Assembly (NCBI RefSeq): GCF_016865525.2
Contig: NZ_CP075169.1
Coordinates: 1,488,337-1,552,336, forward strand
Reading direction: 5' to 3'
Length of the DNA stretch: 64,000 bases
Origin: Sodalis ligni
Lineage (GTDB): Bacteria > Pseudomonadota > Gammaproteobacteria > Enterobacterales > Enterobacteriaceae
Below the pieces are notes generated by a model. The model was not told the origin of the DNA. It was given only the letters and a program-made list of their open reading frames with translations, and did no database searches. Numbering within the stretch: the stretch's first letter is position 1; every line of letters starts with the position of its first letter. A program made the position numbers and the translations under genes. This document shows positions 61,915 to 64,000 of this stretch, one piece after another.

Positions 61915-62495
61915 CTTTACTGTTTCGCTATTGCCGCCTTAATAAAATTGATCACCTGGTGATCAAGCCCGGCCAGTGCTGTGCGCCACTAGGGTTAACG
62001 GCCGGATTTGCATTTTCTTTAGCCAGGGGCAAGGATATATACAGACGTATTGACATAGCAGGGTTAGAAAAATGGTCTACTTAACTCAAATTATTTTTCG
62101 GATGATATTGATTCGTTGAAATATATTTAATTTGAATTCTTCATCCTTTTTCCATTGTGCCGGCTAAAATATTTTTTTATCGGTCAATCCAGTCTCCATG
62201 CCCCTCCGGGGGCTCTCGTCGACGCATCAGACGGGTCGTTGGCAATCATCGGGTGAGTTAAGTAAAATTTCGAGTTGAATAAGCGGCGGTAGGCAATAAA
62301 ACACCCGATTTAATTTGTTCTCTCATTACTTATTAGGGATGTCATTTAATTATTTCATTTGAAACAAAATATTAATAAAAGTACAACATATGGCTGCCGT
62401 TAAAAACGAAATATTCCAATAGCCGTTTTTTGCCTCTTCTCGTTTCCGGCCCGTTTAAGTTGAAAACTTTATCCTTTTTTTCATGAGAGGTGCGA
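61915..62495. other. AT-rich intergenic region between the protease gene and amiD
   Basis: There is no gene in these 581 bases between divergent genes. The composition is AT-rich, especially 62.05-62.45 kb, with runs of A and T but no feature I can name. Confidence 0.5.
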
Positions 62496-63323
62496 ATGCG
62501 CAGATTATTTGTTTATTTCTGGATAATAATTTTAGTAGGATGCTGTGGGAAACCAGGGCAGATTGACCGGGGCGCCTACCTGGCGGATAGCGCCGTTTCC
62601 TCCAACAGCCAGGACGAGAGGATCCGTTTTCTGGTCATGCATTACACTGCCGCGGACGACCAGGAATCATTGCGTTTATTGACCCAGGGTCAGGTGAGCG
62701 CACATTATCTGGTGCACTCTTCGCCGGAAATCAACCGGGGCAAACCGGTGGCAAGGCAACTGGTCGCCGAAGAGAAACGCGCCTGGCATGCGGGGGAGAG
62801 CCATTGGCAAGGGCGCAACAATATTAACGACACCTCCGTTGGTATTGAAATTGTCAATCTGGGCTTTCGCGAGGAAGCGGGGGGAAAAACCTGGTATCCG
62901 TTCAATGAAGATCAAATTGAGCTGGTGGCGCTTTTGGCGCGGGATATCATACACCGCTATGGAATAAGCCCGGCAAATGTGGTGGCCCATAGCGATATCG
63001 CTCCCCTGAGAAAAAACGATCCCGGTCCCTGCTTTCCCTGGCGACAACTGGCACTACGGGGCATCGGCGCCTGGCCAGATCGCGAGAGCGTGGAGAGATA
63101 TCTGGCGGGGAGGGCGCATGGTGAGCCGGCCCCGGTGGCTAAAATCCAGCAAGCGCTGGCCCGCTATGGCTACTCTATCCCTGAGAACGGGCTGGCGGAT
63201 GATAAGACCCGGCGCGCCATCAGTGCCTTCCAGATGCATTTCAGACCAGAGGATATTTCCGGTACGCCGGACGCGCAAACCGAAGCGATTGCCATGGCGC
63301 TGGTTGAAAAATACCGCAGCTGA
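62496..63323 (+). CDS. amiD: N-acetylmuramoyl-L-alanine amidase AmiD
   Basis: A 275-residue outer-membrane-lipoprotein amidase (E. coli 276) that cleaves anhydro- and normal muropeptides. The lipobox is LVGC in MRRLFVYFWIIILVGCC. The Amidase_2 domain has zinc-ligand motifs RFLVMHYTAADD and VVAHSDIAPLRKNDPGP, with WHAG and NINDTSVGIEIVN between. The C-terminal peptidoglycan-binding-like region starts near 205 and ends FRPEDISGTPDAQTEAIAMALVEKY. The ATG at 62496 follows GAGAGGTG; a GTG at 62490 lies inside that ribosome site and is rejected. Confidence 0.93.
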   Translation: MRRLFVYFWIIILVGCCGKPGQIDRGAYLADSAVSSNSQDERIRFLVMHYTAADDQESLRLLTQGQVSAHYLVHSSPEINRGKPVARQLVAEEKRAWHAGESHWQGRNNINDTSVGIEIVNLGFREEAGGKTWYPFNEDQIELVALLARDIIHRYGISPANVVAHSDIAPLRKNDPGPCFPWRQLALRGIGAWPDRESVERYLAGRAHGEPAPVAKIQQALARYGYSIPENGLADDKTRRAISAFQMHFRPEDISGTPDAQTEAIAMALVEKYRS

Positions 63324-63585
63324 GTGAGCCCTTTGGCTGAGATGCGGGCAGGGTTTGTTTGCGCCGCCTACCGGAACCAGCGGACTTCTATCCCTTGCGG
63401 GGGTATAATAAGCAGGAGCGCTTGGCTATTATTTAAAGCGCCTATAACCGAGAATCTGCCTGGACGGGCATATTTTCGGTTAAATTTTGGGCATTACTTG
63501 CACAATTGCTCACACAAGCGGGATGCAATCAGGTAAAATACACAATCTTTCTGACAAATTTATGAAAATGCGGAGGTGTCCTGTC
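63324..63585. other. Short gene-free gap between amiD and the OB-fold gene
   Basis: Nothing supported was found here. The 70-codon frame at 63324-63536 overlaps the amiD stop, lacks family features and is not called. Confidence 0.4.
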
Positions 63586-63885
63586 ATGAATTCAAGTAAT
63601 CAGCAACAAGCCGAAAATCACCATAGCCCCATAACCACCACTTTATCAGGCGTTATCACCAAATCTCCCAGCCGTATCAAAGGCAATACCGGGCGGCCCA
63701 TGGTGAAAGCAACCATTCTGGCGGAAAGCGATAAGCGCAGCTCTTACCCGTTGACCGTGGTGGGCTTCGATATCATGGCGCTCGAATTGATGGCGCATCT
63801 TCGGGGCGAACGGCTAACCGTCACCGGGCGTATGGAGTGGAACGGAGGTTATTCCATTGTTGCCGACCAGATTGTCTCCGTTTAA
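63586..63885 (+). CDS. Small OB-fold-like protein, possibly ssDNA-binding
   Basis: A 99-residue protein starting MNSSNQQQAENHHSPITTTL behind a strong GGAGGTG ribosome site (63571-63577). After a Gln/Asn/His-rich tail of about 18 residues it reads LSGVITKSPSRIKGNTGRPM, then VKATILAES, YPLTVVGFDIMALELMAHLRGERLTVTGRMEW and YSIVADQIVSV. That alternation of strands with a late GERLTVTG segment is the pattern of PriB/SSB-type OB folds. It is not PriB itself. An in-frame start about 30 bases upstream (MKMRRCPVM) is less likely. No neighbour suggests a pathway. Confidence 0.65.
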   Translation: MNSSNQQQAENHHSPITTTLSGVITKSPSRIKGNTGRPMVKATILAESDKRSSYPLTVVGFDIMALELMAHLRGERLTVTGRMEWNGGYSIVADQIVSV

Positions 63886-64000
63886 GAATGTCACTTTTTC
63901 CATGACGGCTTGCGCATCCGGCATGACGTTTTGAAGGCCATCATACCTCCGGATACTCAATAGCCATTCTCGGCCCGTACCCCATAGACATGATGATTTG

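Overview
The window is chromosomal DNA from a GC-rich member of the Enterobacterales. The left half (1 to about 36.6 kb) keeps the backbone order known from Escherichia coli: priC, apt-dnaX-ybaB-recR, htpG, adk, hemH, ybaL, fsr, ybaK-ybaP, copA/cueR, ybbJ-qmcA, cnoX, ybbO-tesA/ybbA-ybbP, purEK, lpxH-ppiB, cysS, ybcJ-folD and tRNA-Arg(UCU) argU. Several genes of the E. coli order are not here (ybaN, aes, gsk, ushA, glsA-ybaT, fetAB, ybcI), and a monomeric NADP isocitrate dehydrogenase sits after ybbP. Interspersed palindromic repeats, a decayed ankyrin-repeat gene and the pruned backbone suggest a lineage near Sodalis/Pectobacteriaceae, but the genus is only an inference.

Region by region: 1-24 kb is housekeeping (purine salvage, clamp loader, recombination, Hsp90, heme, copper homeostasis, membrane quality control). 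24.1-26.3 kb is icd. 26.4-29.9 kb is an AT-rich island holding one large ankyrin-repeat gene broken by many frameshifts. It is followed by a 104-bp inverted-repeat element. 30.1-36.6 kb returns to backbone. 36.6-38.6 kb, downstream of argU, is poor in genes: three minus-strand terminator hairpins, a fragment that looks like a P4-phage Ash/Icd-type gene, and a small lipoprotein.

38.6-52.2 kb is a 16-gene, one-strand, translationally coupled aryl polyene (APE) cluster. It carries a KS-like chain-length factor, two acyl carrier proteins, an acyl ligase, two hotdog dehydratases, a ketoreductase, two full ketosynthases, a thioesterase, two acyltransferase-type proteins (one fused to a glycosyltransferase) and a LolA-like/MMPL/lipoprotein export set. 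Together these would build a polyene on an aromatic starter, attach it to a lipid anchor and move it to the outer membrane.

52.2-59.2 kb holds, on the minus strand, a 29-residue hydrophobic ORF followed by a GhoT/OrtT-like membrane toxin, then an apparent operon of SlyB-like lipoprotein, membrane-anchored alpha/beta hydrolase, RND adaptor and RND pump. 59.6-64 kb has a TetR regulator, an SDR oxidoreductase with a strong inverted-repeat operator, a trypsin-like lipoprotein protease, the amidase AmiD and a small OB-fold-like protein.

Three otherwise normal genes (apt, ybaP, cysS) read as frameshifted. In each, restoring one or two single lost bases gives back the usual family length and terminus. 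Because cysS is essential, sequence error must be considered alongside real gene decay.
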